Part shown: positions 48,601 to 59,868 of the stretch, piece by piece
Numbering within the stretch: the first letter of the stretch is position 1
Layout of the letters: every line of letters starts with the position of its first letter
From: Pontederia crassipes
Taxonomy: Eukaryota > Streptophyta > Magnoliopsida > Commelinales > Pontederiaceae
Reading direction: 5' to 3'
DNA length: 64,000 nucleotides
Assembly: GCA_030549335.1 (NCBI GenBank)
Contig: CM060198.1
Location: 46,837,353-46,901,352, forward strand
Notes under the pieces: generated by a model
Database searches by the model: none
Seen by the model: only the letters and a program-made list of their open reading frames with translations
What the model was told of the DNA's origin: nothing
Position numbers and translations under genes: made by a program

Positions 48601-50323
48601 ACCGGCTATAAAATATAGGCGGAGTTCTTCAGCTGCTTCAAAGTGGAAAAAAATTTTTCCTCAGAAAAAATGGGAGGTCAGTAGGTCCCCATTTGGTTGA
48701 ACCCCATGACCAAACCATTGCCATGAACTGGTGGGTGCTCGTTTAGTGATTTTCTGAAAGTACCCTACAAATTTAAGCATATTGTTTTTGAATCTCAACT
48801 AATTGTAGGACTCGTGCTATTTAAAGTGGACGAAAATGAACTACTGTATTATAACAACAAGTAAGAGAGCAAAAGTGTTTGTTGGACAAGAGAGATGAAA
48901 TGGTGTGGCACGTCAATGGAAGTAAAAAAATTGATACGAGATTATGCTTCATTTAACTTTGAGTTTGAAGTTAACATTTCTGTTATGTTGCTTTTGTTCC
49001 TTAATTACCGCTGTAGTTCATCAAGCATTAATTCTTTTGAAAGCAGACAGAGAGATCATAATTGAGTTTGTTTGGTAGGGGGTGATGAGAGAAATGAGAG
49101 CTTTCAGTTAATGAAGAAGGAAACAATAAGAACATTGAAGGCAGAATGTGAAAAGTACAAAAGGTGGACTTTTTAGGGGTAAAAGAATGATCAAAGAGAC
49201 TAGCCATCCATGTGTTGTGTATAATGCCCAAAATGATGTAGAAGTGCGTGACACGTAAATGAATAGAGATGGGTGACAGGAAAAGACAGCAGGTGGAAAT
49301 TAATCAGGATCCCTTTTAACAACTAATACTAGCACACCTGATTTGTGGTGCTCTCAAAAAAGAAAAAAACACCTGGCTGGTGGTTGAGTTTAAACTCTAA
49401 TATGAGTTTGTGGATATGGGATTCCAGATTCTGAAAGCCTGAGAAAGGAAGCTGTTGTTTTGAGGTGGTCTTATAGACTACAAAGCTTATTGCTAAGTTT
49501 GTTTTTAACTCATGAAAATTGGAAAATGATTATGTTGGCTGCTGGTATACCAATTTTTCTTTAACTTTGGCAAAACTTTAACTGATCTAGTCATGTTTAT
49601 GCGAGGTCCTTATTGTAGGAACCATTTGATTCACGTAAGAGGCAGATAAAAGTAAAACAGGTAGAGGTAGGCCATACGCCTTAGCTCATCACTTGGATAT
49701 TCAAGGATCTGTGCTAAATATGCTGTTAATATTGTTTATTTTCCTATATAACTAACTTGGTTGTTCTTACTCTAAAACTGCTTGAGAGGTCATGTATTTG
49801 AGGCTTATGTCAGTCCTGTATTATGTTAATAACTGTTTTATGATTCTTCTAATTTTATTTTGAATACCAACAGGAAGCGCTTATACAGCATGATTAATGA
49901 TTTTCCAACCGTGTATGAGGTCGTATCAGATAGGAAACAATCAAAAGAGAAGTCTGGTGTGGATAGTGGGAGTAAATCTAAACCCTCAACCAAGGTAGGA
50001 AGTTTGAATGTTTCATGCGTCTTTTCTCATCTTGCTGACGACAAGCTTGTTCTCCTCATTGACAGCGATCAAGTGATGGGCAGATTAAAAGTAACCCAAA
50101 GACAGTTGATGAAGGTGGCTATGGTGAAGACGAAGATGAACACAGTGAAACACTTTGTGGAATTTGTGGTGAAAATTATGGTTCAGATCACGAGTTTTGG
50201 ATTGGGTGCGACGTATGTGAAAGGTGGTTCCATGGTAAGTGTGTAAAGATAACTCCTGCCAAAGCTGAGAGCATCAAGCAATACAAATGTCCCAGCTGCA
50301 GTACAAAGAAGGCGAGGCAGTGA
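39610..50323 (+). CDS. Alfin-like PHD-finger histone reader
   Basis: Alfin-like proteins are plant nuclear proteins that bind H3K4me3/2 through a C-terminal PHD finger and act in chromatin regulation. Five exons: 39610-39709, 39806-39838, 39944-40166, 49874-49994 and 50066-50323. They join in frame to 244 codons plus stop, a normal length. The N-terminal Alfin domain shows [51 protein letters not shown] and [21 protein letters not shown] variable Ser/Lys-rich linker and acidic GEDEDEH follow. The PHD finger has its C4HC3 ligands in CGIC, CDVC, WFHGKC and CPSC. All junctions are GT-AG. The ATG at 39610 sits in gccgccatgg, a good start context. Intron 3 (40167-49873, about 9.7 kb) is packed with transposable elements. 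Which Alfin-like paralogue this is cannot be decided here. Confidence 0.95.
41355..42292. mobile_element. Inverted-repeat element hosting a TRIM, in Alfin-like intron 3
   Basis: The left arm starts ttggtcccccaactttgact and continues tggtctcccaactt and gtaacaaaacaatt. The right arm carries the complements (aattggtttgttac, agttgg.agatcaaaatggga, aaagttgggggaccaa). The original element was interrupted by the TRIM at 41787-42063. Exact ends are uncertain. Confidence 0.6.
41787..42063 (+). mobile_element. TRIM retrotransposon (SMART-like), complete
   Basis: A 277-bp non-coding LTR element. LTRs 41787-41868 and 41997-42063 start tgttaa and end ttaaca. The primer site tggtatcagagc (tRNA-iMet) follows the first LTR at 41869-41880; the purine tract gagggagag precedes the second. 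The 5-bp target duplication caact is at 41782-41786 and 42064-42068. The left LTR has about 15 extra bp near its start. Size and sequence resemble the plant SMART family (recalled, not searched). Confidence 0.88.
43055..43441. mobile_element. MULE-type MITE
   Basis: 387 bp with long inverted repeats: gggataaattacacggatcg at the left and the complement of aggtaaattacacagatcg at the right, with matching ctgtccccaacctt and ggttggggac blocks. The target duplication tgtgattgac (10 bp, or 9 if one T is shared) is at 43045-43054 and 43442-43451. A 9-10 bp duplication points to the Mutator superfamily. The GC-rich centre is gcgcgcggcggccccgg. Confidence 0.88.
43500..45473 (-). pseudogene. L1 reverse transcriptase and zf-RVT remnant
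   Basis: Reading frames at 45258-45473, 45031-45213, 44669-44944, 44506-44712, 44147-44593, 43756-44037 and 43500-43826 follow one another in the order of plant L1 ORF2. The usual FADD box is lost or disrupted: the region after GCPLAP reads into a Ser/Leu-rich frame without it. Inactive. Confidence 0.82.
45453..48626 (-). mobile_element. RTE-clade LINE, full length and nearly intact
   Basis: A 3.17-kb element with its TTG-type tail at the left (45453-45472) and its head, ending aaatataggcggagtt in + view, at the right. The target duplication is cttcagccgctttaa (45438-45452) and cttcagctgcttcaa (48627-48641), with two mismatches. It lies inside the L1 fragment in the same direction and shares its head and tail with all short derivatives in the window. 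Confidence 0.93.
45486..48573 (-). pseudogene. RTE endonuclease-reverse transcriptase, one frameshift from intact
   Basis: Two long frames, 48573-46672 (633 codons) and 46679-45486 (397 codons), together give a polyprotein of about 1,025 residues. The N-terminal endonuclease has [55 protein letters not shown] and the [14 protein letters not shown] histidine. The RT has [54 protein letters not shown] and [12 protein letters not shown]. The C terminus has [12 protein letters not shown]. The frames are separated by a short deletion near 46700: the other copy has two more bases at the matching point (24048-24052). No other stop interrupts it, so it is a young copy. Confidence 0.92.
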
Positions 50324-53306
50324 GATATATATAGTAACCTTTTTTTAAGTTGGCCAGCGCATCCGTGACAGGACTTGATGCAATCTTGACGTTCTTGTTA
50401 TCATGTTAGATAGCTAGCAGCAGTTCCATCGAAATGTTTATTTATGTTAACTGAGAAATAACTTTCTACGTCTGTTTAGATTGAAATTTAGACTATCTAT
50501 GCAAGATGCGAACTTTGTTTCCTTCCCCAACTTTATCCCTATTGATTTCTCAGTTCATATTTTGTCAATTCTGCTGTTCCCACATCAACGTTTCCTCGAA
50601 ATTTTTAGGTTTCGCATTTTAGTATTTTCACAATTTACACATGAATTTACAATTAAACTAATATTTAATATTGGATATTATACCATTGAATTGATTTATT
50701 AGTAAGTTAATGGCGATCCTACCTATTAATAAATATTTAAAAGGTGAAATATATGTTAAAAATTGTTGCACGCAGGTCTTAAGTTACAATTCATATTTAA
50801 GTTAAGTTACATCAAACTATAATAAGAATAAGAAAAATATATTAAATCTCATGTAAATTAATTGTTATTATCATAATATATAGTTTTAGTTTTTTAAAAT
50901 AGTCGTATAAGTTCAAATAACATCGGAAGATTGTATTTAAAAAGTAAGATCCTATTAAAATTTTATGCATAAAACACACAAAGATAAACTTGAAATTGAA
51001 GTAAAATTCTGAAATTATAAGATCTATATCGAAATTTTAATAATCTTGTTTATTATAAATGCACGCAAAGTTTTTTTTCTTATTGTATGCCACAATTTAA
51101 CCCAATTAGCCCTTATGCAAAGTATCACTTATACTACTAGGAAGTTTCACAATGTGGATAAGCAGGTTTTAAAATTTTTTGTCTTTATTTGGCAACCAGA
51201 TATTTCAAAAGGTTAAGTAGACTTATCACTCAATAAATACTTTCATCAAATAGAAATATTTTTAAATCTCATATTTTTCCACTCGAACGCATTTTTTGGA
51301 TGACCATGTCATTCATCTCACCGATTATAATCTTCTGTATTCAGAAAGATGATGCACAACTTTACCCATTCTCGAACGAATGGATTACTATCTTTTTTTT
51401 TTAATTTTTTTAACTAAATCATATTAATACTGTTATATGTATAATTATAGTAATTTTATTTATATATATGACTAAATTAAAGAATGTTTATAGTTTAGGC
51501 GTTTGCCTTATTTATTTACGATAATAACTTATTCAGACATATAATTGTTTATATTAAAATTATCTAAAGCTTGTAAAGTATTTATCAATGTCATAACTAA
51601 ATCGGAAGCCAAGGCTGGTTTTGACGATCTCAATTTGATTTTGAATATTTTATAATTTTCACCTAAAAAGCGACATTTGGTGATCTTAAAACCCTTCATT
51701 TATTTTGGTTCATGATCATAAGACCCTTTATTGATTTTGATGAATCTTATGGATAAGATATTTTGATTTCGGTTGCTTTATGACATTTCGATATTGAAGT
51801 ATAAAATATTAACATTTGTATTTTTTGAGGAGATAGGAATATTAATATTTGTGTTCACACATAAAACATTACTTAACTTCCTTGGAATGACTCTTTTTGT
51901 CAACATCAAAATTAGTGTTTCGAATAGCGTTTAACGGTTCAAACGTTTATTTTTTATTTGATAAATGATAAAAATAAATAACGTTCAGCGTTTCATACGA
52001 AAATATTGAAAAACTATTTCCACTAGCATTTAACGACTAGAGGTTAGCGTTTTATAATTTTTTTTCAATTTTATCCTTATTCAAATATATTATTTCTTTA
52101 TAATTTATCTTATTATTTTATCATTTTTATTTTATAATCATTTAACTATATTTCTTTTTATATTCATTCTTAATTAATTACAAATTATTTATATGTTAAT
52201 AATGAATAAAAAATAATTTCATAATTAATATTTTTATATCATGGGTGCACTATACAAAATTTATTGTCAATGTAAATTGATACATATTTTAACAAAAAAT
52301 TCAATTGTGAAAATTTATTTTATATAATTAGGATATAAATATTTAATTAATTTTATTATAATTGAATTTATATAGTGCTTAAATTAAATAATTTGTCGTA
52401 TGTCAATTTATATTCACCAGCTAATTTCACGACTAAGTTTATCAAACATTTATTTGTCACAACCTCTAACTGTTAATCATCATCCCCGCTAGTTATTAAT
52501 TAAATCGTTATCTGCTTATCAAAATGCTAATAATGTCAAATAGAATCAATAGCTGATTGTGTGGTGTTCAAGTGCACTTAAATAACAAAAAAAAAGGCTT
52601 ATTAATTCAATAAAGAAAACCATATTAAAAAGTCATTAGAGGAATTGAAATTGTTGTTCAAAGAATACGACATTTCTTCTTACCATTTTCAATTGATAAT
52701 TTTTAATAAATAAGTATCTGAAAATTTTAAAATGTGAAAAATAAAGATATCATATATATATAATAATATATAGTAATATTTTCAAAATAAGGTATGATCG
52801 ACTCCAAACATATTTTTGCTAATAAACAATAATATTTTGAATATCAATCAATATGTACGACGCTTCATAGCAGAATCATGCATCACCTGCTTATATTAAA
52901 TCCAATTATATATGTGAGCCTCTAATGCCACTCGCACCGCACCGGTTGCCACTCCTCAAATACAATGATATGACAATTTTACCCTTGTCATAATCACCTC
53001 GATGACGTGAAATGTGAGAGAAGTTAAAACTGATGATTCTTTATTTGCCAAAAAAGATGCAAATGTCATCCTACAAATCACTGTACCGATTTCTTATTAC
53101 AAGCTTGAAACGAATTGTATAGCTTATTCGAACTATTAATTTTTGTTATTAGTGCCTTTAAATGTGATAGTTAAAATGTCTCGTATATGTCAGTAAGTTT
53201 ATCATAACTTTGGAGACCATTATTTGACTGGATAAATGTTCTTCATGAAAACTTGTCCAAATATATTCAGGTGTTTGGCGATATTCATATGATCAAATCA
53301 AATTGC
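50324..53306. other. Alfin-like 3' UTR and AT-rich spacer
   Basis: The Alfin-like stop is followed by probable 3' UTR to about 50500, then AT-rich sequence without a recognisable gene, RNA gene or bounded element. Confidence 0.55.
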
Positions 53307-54962
53307 CACCACAAGAAAATTAAGATTTTTCGACGGGCAATTTTTGACGGAAAGAAAATCGTCATAAATTGTGACATTCTGTCAAAATTTTTGACGATTA
53401 CAACACTCGAAAATAAAAATAATAATTATAAAATCAATTATGTTATTATTTTATTTTTTGACGGTTATGAATGTCGAAAGTTCCGACGGACAGGAAGCCA
53501 TTGCAAACTCCGTCGGAATTTGCGACGGTTTTCTTTCTATCGGTAAATAAAAAATTAAATATGATATAATGTGAGTAGTATTTTATTATTATAATTATCG
53601 ACGATTCAGACCGTCAGAAGTTTCGAGGTCTGGACCGTCAGAAACATCGATGGTCAAGATCATCGGTAACATTAAAAATAATTAAATATTATTTAATATA
53701 TAACGTGATCTAATATATAATGTAAGGGATATTTTATTATTCTAATTACCGATGGTCCGGGCCGTCGAAAGTTTCGACGGTCCAGATAGTCGATAATTAA
53801 AAAAATAATTAAATATTGTAACCATATGTATTTTCATATATAATTAATTATCGACGGTTAGGACCGTCAATAGTTCCGACGGTCGTGATTGTCGGTAATT
53901 ATAAATAATTATATAATATATAATATATAATATATAATGTCATCTAATATGTAATTTAATCAATTTTTTATGGTTACAGTTACTAACGGGTTCGGACTGT
54001 CGAAACGTCCGATGTTCCCGATCGTCAGTAATTATAAAAATAATTAAATATTATAATCCAAGATATAATAATATATAATATGAGGAATATTTTATTTGTT
54101 TAATTACCGACGGTTGGGACCGTCGATACTTTCGACAGTCTAAGCCGTCAGTAGTTCTAATTTTATTCCCGCCCACCATCCCGCCAATTTTTCTTATATT
54201 TAACTTTCACTCCTTCCTTCACTTTCACTCCCTCTCTCATTCGCACTTCTTCTCCCTCTCTCCCCCTCCCGCTCTCTCCCTCTCTCATTCGGCCTCTCCC
54301 CCTCCAGCAGCGGCGCGACGGCTCGGCTCCCTCAAGTTATCATCTCCGGCTCCCTCCTCTTCGATCTCTCACTCTCCCTTTCTCCGATCCGACCTCGGCC
54401 GCCTGCCGACTGATTCGGCCGATCTGGCTGCAGCCGACCTGATCGGCCGCCAGACGGCCAGATCGGGTCGTCAGGCGACCGAGGTCGACAGCTGGCGGCT
54501 GATCCGGTCAGATCTGGCCAGCTGCGGCCGGATCTGTTGCCTGCGGCCAGATCTGGTCGGCCGCCAGGCGGCCTGATCCGGTCGCCAAGCGTCCTGATCT
54601 GGCCGGCGGCGGCGTGAAGCGCCAGACGGCCGGATTTTGCCGCGGGCGGCGGGCTAATTTTTTATAAAATTCTTTGCGACGGTTGCGGCCATCGAAAAGT
54701 TTCACAGGTGCGAGGACCGTCGCAAGTTACGAGGGTTACGACCGCCGAAAGTTTCGACGGTTGTGATCGCCGGACTTTTGGGACGGTTACAACCGTCAGA
54801 ACTTTCGACGAATTTTTTTTAACCGTCGAAAATCATTTTGTGACGATCATTTTTTCGACGGATCAGTTCCTTCGGTAAACCCATCAAAAACCCTCATTTC
54901 CGACATTACGTTCGATTTTCCGATGGACGAAACTATAAAAAAACATCATTTTTCTTGTAATG
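53307..54962. mobile_element. Non-autonomous CACTA element
   Basis: 1,656 bp. Left end caccacaagaaaa and right end ttttcttgtaatg (complement cattacaagaaaa), with the 3-bp target duplication tgc at 53304-53306 and 54963-54965. The interior is filled with short cgacggt and accgtcg words in both directions. A CT-rich tract (54200-54310) and a GC-rich core with many gatc.ggccg words (54390-54650) follow. No transposase. Its plan matches the composite at 30385-32043. Confidence 0.85.
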
Positions 54963-55098
54963 TGCATCTTTTAATCACATTTTATTTAATTTGCAAACAC
55001 ACCCGAAAATGTAGCAGATTTGTTACTCTTGCAGTAATTATGTTGTGTTTATCTTTGTATTCGTGGGGCATTTTCACTGGAAATTTTACTTGCATTAT
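54963..55098. other. Short spacer, nothing seen
   Basis: AT-rich DNA between the CACTA element and the receptor pseudogene. Confidence 0.4.
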
Positions 55099-56041
55099 TT
55101 AATTTATCGAATGTCTTTCAGTTGAAAAGGGGTTGGAACAGGTCTTATAGAGAAGCAAACGGGTCGTCTTCAACCTCCCCACCCATCGGCAACTCAATAA
55201 TCCTCGGATACGTCCTAGACAACTCTGGATCAATTGACGTCCACCAGCAAACCACAGACGACTTTGGATACTTGATCCCGCAGGTGAGGTCTCCATTGGC
55301 CACCACGGACATGAATTGAGTGTGCTCCCCATGTTCAGATCCCTAGCAGACCACCATAGAGTTTGGCGGAGGGCGCAAGTGTGCGTCGAACCTAGGGCGA
55401 TGTTCCTATACTTGTTCATCAAGGTGAGCCGGGGAGGGCTGGACTGCCCATAATCATTGTCCTCGCCGTGGAGGATACCAACGGCGAGGTGATCCCATGG
55501 GCATGGGACACGCCGGCGACGATGGTATTCATGGGCTTCCCTTTGAAAGTGGGGCAGATGTGCAGGGCTCTAGGCCCAACACATCGGAAAGTCTCTCTAA
55601 TGGCACAGAAGAATCCTGCGCCGGATGTGAGGGAGCCAAACTCTCCGGGGAAGGTCGCGAGGGCGTCCGAGCCGTCATGCCACCACTGGACTTGGCCACG
55701 CCGATGATGATGTCCACAAATTCTACGCCATCGGGGATGTGGATACGCACCGTATCAATTTTGAAGCCATTAGCATTCGCGATGGTGGTGTGTCGCCATA
55801 AGAAGAAGGCCTTGCGGTCGGAGGATAGTCCGCACATGTAGTCACGTCCACTAGATAGGGAAGCGAAGGTGTGGTTCGAATGTGTCCACCGCACCGCGAG
55901 TACAAGTAATGATGGAGCATCAGACGATGTGTGGCTTTTGGCCGTAGAGGACGACATAACGCCCTCAGGGCAACAACTCCCATGCCGTCGAATCACATTT
56001 TGACGTGCGGCGAGGCTGGCCCGATGGTGGTGCCATGACAT
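55099..56041 (-). pseudogene. CRINKLY4/CCR-type receptor kinase ectodomain, broken
   Basis: On the - strand, several frames carry the Cys/Trp repeat pattern of the CRINKLY4 family ectodomain: FASLSSGRDYMCGLSSDRKA near 55840, IALGSTHTCALRQTL near 55390, and in another frame VVANGDLTCGIKYPKSSVVC followed by WW near 55270. These are plasma-membrane receptor kinases for epidermal and developmental signalling. Here only part of the ectodomain remains, the frames shift several times, and no transmembrane or kinase segment is found. The GC content is well above the flanks. RCC1-like repeats are an alternative reading; the ...CGI..VVCW spacing favours the CRINKLY family. Confidence 0.55.
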
Positions 56042-56368
56042 ACCAATTCATATAATGATCAATATCAATGCAGCAAAAATGCAATACACTAATATAATGG
56101 AAAACAACATACTAAATGTTAACTTAAACATATAAATTACATTCTCCATTTGCATAAGTCATAAAGCCCAACATGGGCAGTATAGTATAACATCCTAAAC
56201 ATGGTTCTAAACAAGTACATAAGGCATACTAATTGACCAATGAACAAAAATGACATAATTCTAAACATGACATGACATGTGCAACCTTCTTGTTACGAAA
56301 AGAGGGAGAGAGATCGCATGAACACAGAAGAACACGGAGATTTATGAGGTTCACCCTAAATCGAGTTA
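56042..56368. other. Spacer before the Athila-like element
   Basis: No gene or repeat recognised. Confidence 0.4.
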
Positions 56369-58974
56369 TGATAACTAGCTGATCATAGTATGTTTTTAAC
56401 CCATTTTCTATTCAAATCATATATATCGAGCCCTATTTTGCATAACTTTTGGCAAATTATGTTTGGAATGCCAAGATTGTGATAACTAGTTGATCTTTCT
56501 CATTTTATACTTGATTTCATATGCATAGAGGCTCTGAATTGCCAAAATCCATAAATATGTCAATTCTATGCAAAGTTATCATTTCAATGTGCTAGTTATC
56601 ATTTTTCTACTTGAGTTGATTTCTAGTTATTATTTTGCCCTAAATCCACTGCCATCATGAATGAATCATATTTGGATGATCATATTTCAACTTGTGCAAA
56701 ATTATCAATCCATTTCACAAGTTATCATTTTTCAATGCCAAGTTATCGTTTAAGGGCAAAACTGTCATTTCGATATGCAAAACTGTCAAATCTGCACAAA
56801 GGCATTAAGCAATCATTATATTATTGTCCTAACTCATTGCTGTTCAAATTGATCACATTTGGATAACCACAATAAAAGTTATGACAAGTTATTATTTTTA
56901 AGGGCATTAAGTTATCGTTTTGGCACCCAAGTTATCATTCCTATGAAATCTTATCCACATTTGATTTCTGACCTTATTCACTTGCCATATTAATTCCTTG
57001 GATGCCTCTAATTCCTTGAACCACTTGTATTTGGATAATTTTCATGATTAGTGCAAAGTTATCATTTTCGGATTCCAAAACTATCAATTTTTCATATCGA
57101 TTTCCATTCTTGCACAACACCAAACTCCTTTTGATTATTGAGCTGAGTTTACTTGCTGTCCTAATCCTTATTTGTTTATTTCTTATTAGAGGACTTTGAT
57201 GTTTGCTGTTGTGGATTTTCTAGCAGGGAAAAGAAATATGAATTGAGCCAAAAAGGTGGGGGGGGGGGGACCACTCTTTTGCTATCCAAAAGCTGCTGCA
57301 GTCAGCTGGAATGCAGGGACCATTGGACAGATGGCTGAAATAAGGGGAATAGAACATTCTGATGCTGATCAAATGGTGGACATGACACATATATAAGTGA
57401 GAATTTTTGGAGGAAAGAGGGAGGCTGGCCATTGCAGGATTTGGAGAAGGAAACAAGGTTTTTGGAGTTGGAGCTGAAGTGCTGCAAGGATACCTCTCGA
57501 CAAGCTTAAATCCAAGATGATTTCCTTCTGCTCTTCATTATATTTTGTATCAAACTTTGTAATTATGAGGAGCTAAACTCCATGTCTCCTAGGATAGGGT
57601 AGTAGTCTAGATTAATTATGGATGGATGTGGACATTTCTGATTTCCTGCACTGATTTCATAATTTCTGATTTTCTGATTCTTGATTCTGCTTTCAGAACT
57701 CATCTATTTCTATCCTATTCTTGACATTGTATGATCTTGTTTATATCTACAACTTAGAGGTTGTTTTATGATCTGTTCTTGATTCAGAAATGAAACAAGA
57801 ACCAATGACAAGTTCTAGGTCCAAATCTGATTTAGGAATCTGATTTTCATCTAATTTAGTTTTTGAACTGCAATTCTGATTCCTGATTTGAGAAATATGA
57901 TGTCATTGTAAACTCCTCATTTCATTGGCTACTGAGAAGTAGATTAAGTGGGTTCTTCTTATTCAGAAATGTAATAAGAGGCAATGACAACTCCCCTGAA
58001 TCAATTCTGTAAAAACATGCTGTGGTCAAATCTGATTTGCATTTTGAGTTCTGATTTTTATGGAATCTGCTTGTCATTGTGGAATCCCAATCTTATATGC
58101 AACTGATAAGTTAATTCCTGATTTTCACTTTGTTCAGAAATGGACCAAGGAGCAATGGCAAATATGAATTTCAATAAGTAACATGTGCTGAAATGTTCCA
58201 ATTGATTGATGCTAGTGTGGATTTATTTCATTTCAAATTTGCAGCTGAGAGGCTGATTTAAAATCCTCTTGTAGTTTAGAGATAAACCAAGAAGCATTAG
58301 TATTGAGATTGGATTCATTATCTTTCTGATTGGTTGATGCATGAAAATGAGTTGAATTGTATTACCAAACTGAAATTGCCAAAATCTGAAAAGTATTTGC
58401 AAAATCAGTGAGGGGCTTATAAATTTGTTAATGATAACTTGATATTCAGTGGGGATACTTATCCAATTCAACCTGGCTAATATGTATATGATAATATATA
58501 GATTAGTCCTGGACTAAATGAGCTATGGAAGCAGCAATATTTCAGGTTGGAACAGATTTGCACTTTTAATGATAAGTTGATCCATTCTATCTATAATTAA
58601 ATTAGATGAACCCCAATACCTAGGAGGACCTTTTTCATTGATAGATAGACCCTTTTAGCCTCTAGATTAGCATTTATAATTCAGTTTAGTTAACTTTTCA
58701 AAAATCTAAAACTAATTATCATTCTGCATTCCTGAAAAATCTATTTCCATTTCCATTTGCATTCCTGTTTTTGCCACTTTAAATTAGATTAGTCTAAATT
58801 ATTTTAGGTAGTCTAGAACTTCAAATCACTGTGATACGATATTTAGGATTACTACAATTGACCTGTGCACTGCAGTAGAGAGTGAGTTAGGGAGTTGAAA
58901 CAAAAATTGAAAAAATGACTTTTGACCCAAAAATCAGCAAGTTATCACTAAACCTCCCTCAATATCACTTATCA
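56369..58974 (+). repeat. Left LTR of the Athila-like element
   Basis: 2.6 kb, tgataa...ttatca. The first ~1.1 kb is nearly identical to 62456-63471. It contains many gttatca words and three ~180-bp tandem units at 57640-58190. Confidence 0.85.
57640..58190 (+). repeat. Three ~180-bp tandem units inside the LTR
   Basis: The phrase (t)tcagaaatg.a..aag..caatg.caa returns at about 57785, 57965 and 58136, each followed by ctgattt-rich sequence. Confidence 0.7.
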
Positions 58975-58980
58975 AGTTTT

Positions 58981-58994
58981 TGGCGCCGTTGCCA
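58981..58994 (+). other. Primer-binding site, tRNA-Asp type
   Basis: tggcgccgttgcca is the complement of the acceptor end of plant tRNA-Asp, apart from a G to A change just beyond it. It lies 6 bp after the LTR end. Confidence 0.8.
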
Positions 58995-59104
58995 GAGATT
59001 TGAAGTCAATTAGATTAACTTAGATAGTTTAGATTAGTTTTAGACTAGTTTTCAGTTCATTTATTAGCCTAGTTTTCAGTTTTCACAAGTTATCATTTTG
59101 AATT

Positions 59105-59820
59105 TTGAACTTTTGTCTAGTTTTCCTTTCTTTCTTGAAATTAATACTTCTGAATTCATTTATGCAGGATTTTGACAATCAAGGAGACCTCTACCTATCT
59201 GATCTTGAACTGAAAGAAGATTCAATAGGAGAAGGAGATTGCAAAGAGAAGAGGCTAGGAGAAGAACTTTTGAGGAAGAGGCTACCAATCAAAATGGCTG
59301 CTCCTAGGACACTTAGGATTTGTTATTCACCCAGTAAGTACAGAAAATTTTGAATTTAACTTCTGAGAGAGAAAGAAGAAAAGATGGATATGGGTTGGCA
59401 AACTTGGTCCTATGACTATTATCAATCAAGTAAAACACCCTTGAGCCAGGAGGAATTGAATTCTATAGTTGAAGATGTCATGTCCAAAACTCTTCAAAAA
59501 TATGGTTTTGATGTTGGAGAACCATTACAAGTTCATTGCAATCAAGGATCACCACAATTTCAACAGCCCTCTAATATTTACATGTATGCCTCATATGGTC
59601 ATGAAAGTCCAAATTACTAGAATCAAGAGGAAGGCTTCTCAAGCAGCAATCCTTATGTTTATGACTCACAAAATCATTTGTATTACCATCACAATCAAGG
59701 TCAAGAGTCAAATTTTCAGGTTGCTACCATGGATATTTCAGAAAATCAGCAATCACTTAATCGAATGGAGATTATGTTGGAGGACCTCATGAGGCGGCAG
59801 GACAAGCAACTTGAAAACTT
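59105..59820 (+). pseudogene. Gag-region remnant of the Athila-like element, part 1
   Basis: Two frames: 59105-59353 (acidic, DLYLSDLELKEDSIGEG) and 59384-59820, starting MDMGWQTWSYDYYQSSKTPL and broken by a tag at 59618. Beyond it the same frame continues to RMEIMLEDLMRRQDKQLENL, a coiled-coil-like stretch. Gln/Tyr/Ser-rich composition and position after the primer site suggest a gag leader region. I see no zinc knuckle. Confidence 0.5.
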
Positions 59821-59868
59821 GGAAAAATATGTACGAGAGTAGATGTTCTTGGAGCTGGATATCAAGCC

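Larger units (their letters stand above)
42880..48780 (-). mobile_element. L1-type LINE fragment, 5'-truncated, split by two later insertions
   Basis: On the - strand, the second half of an L1 ORF2. It reads from the RT start ([18 protein letters not shown] at about 45400-45440, preceded by LLTSHF-type sequence at 48640-48780), through [30 protein letters not shown] and [13 protein letters not shown], to the zf-RVT domain (43500-44040; [20 protein letters not shown]) and a C-terminal [13 protein letters not shown] near 42990. Frames are broken in many places. An RTE LINE (45453-48626) and a MULE-type MITE (43055-43441) are inserted in it. Confidence 0.85.
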
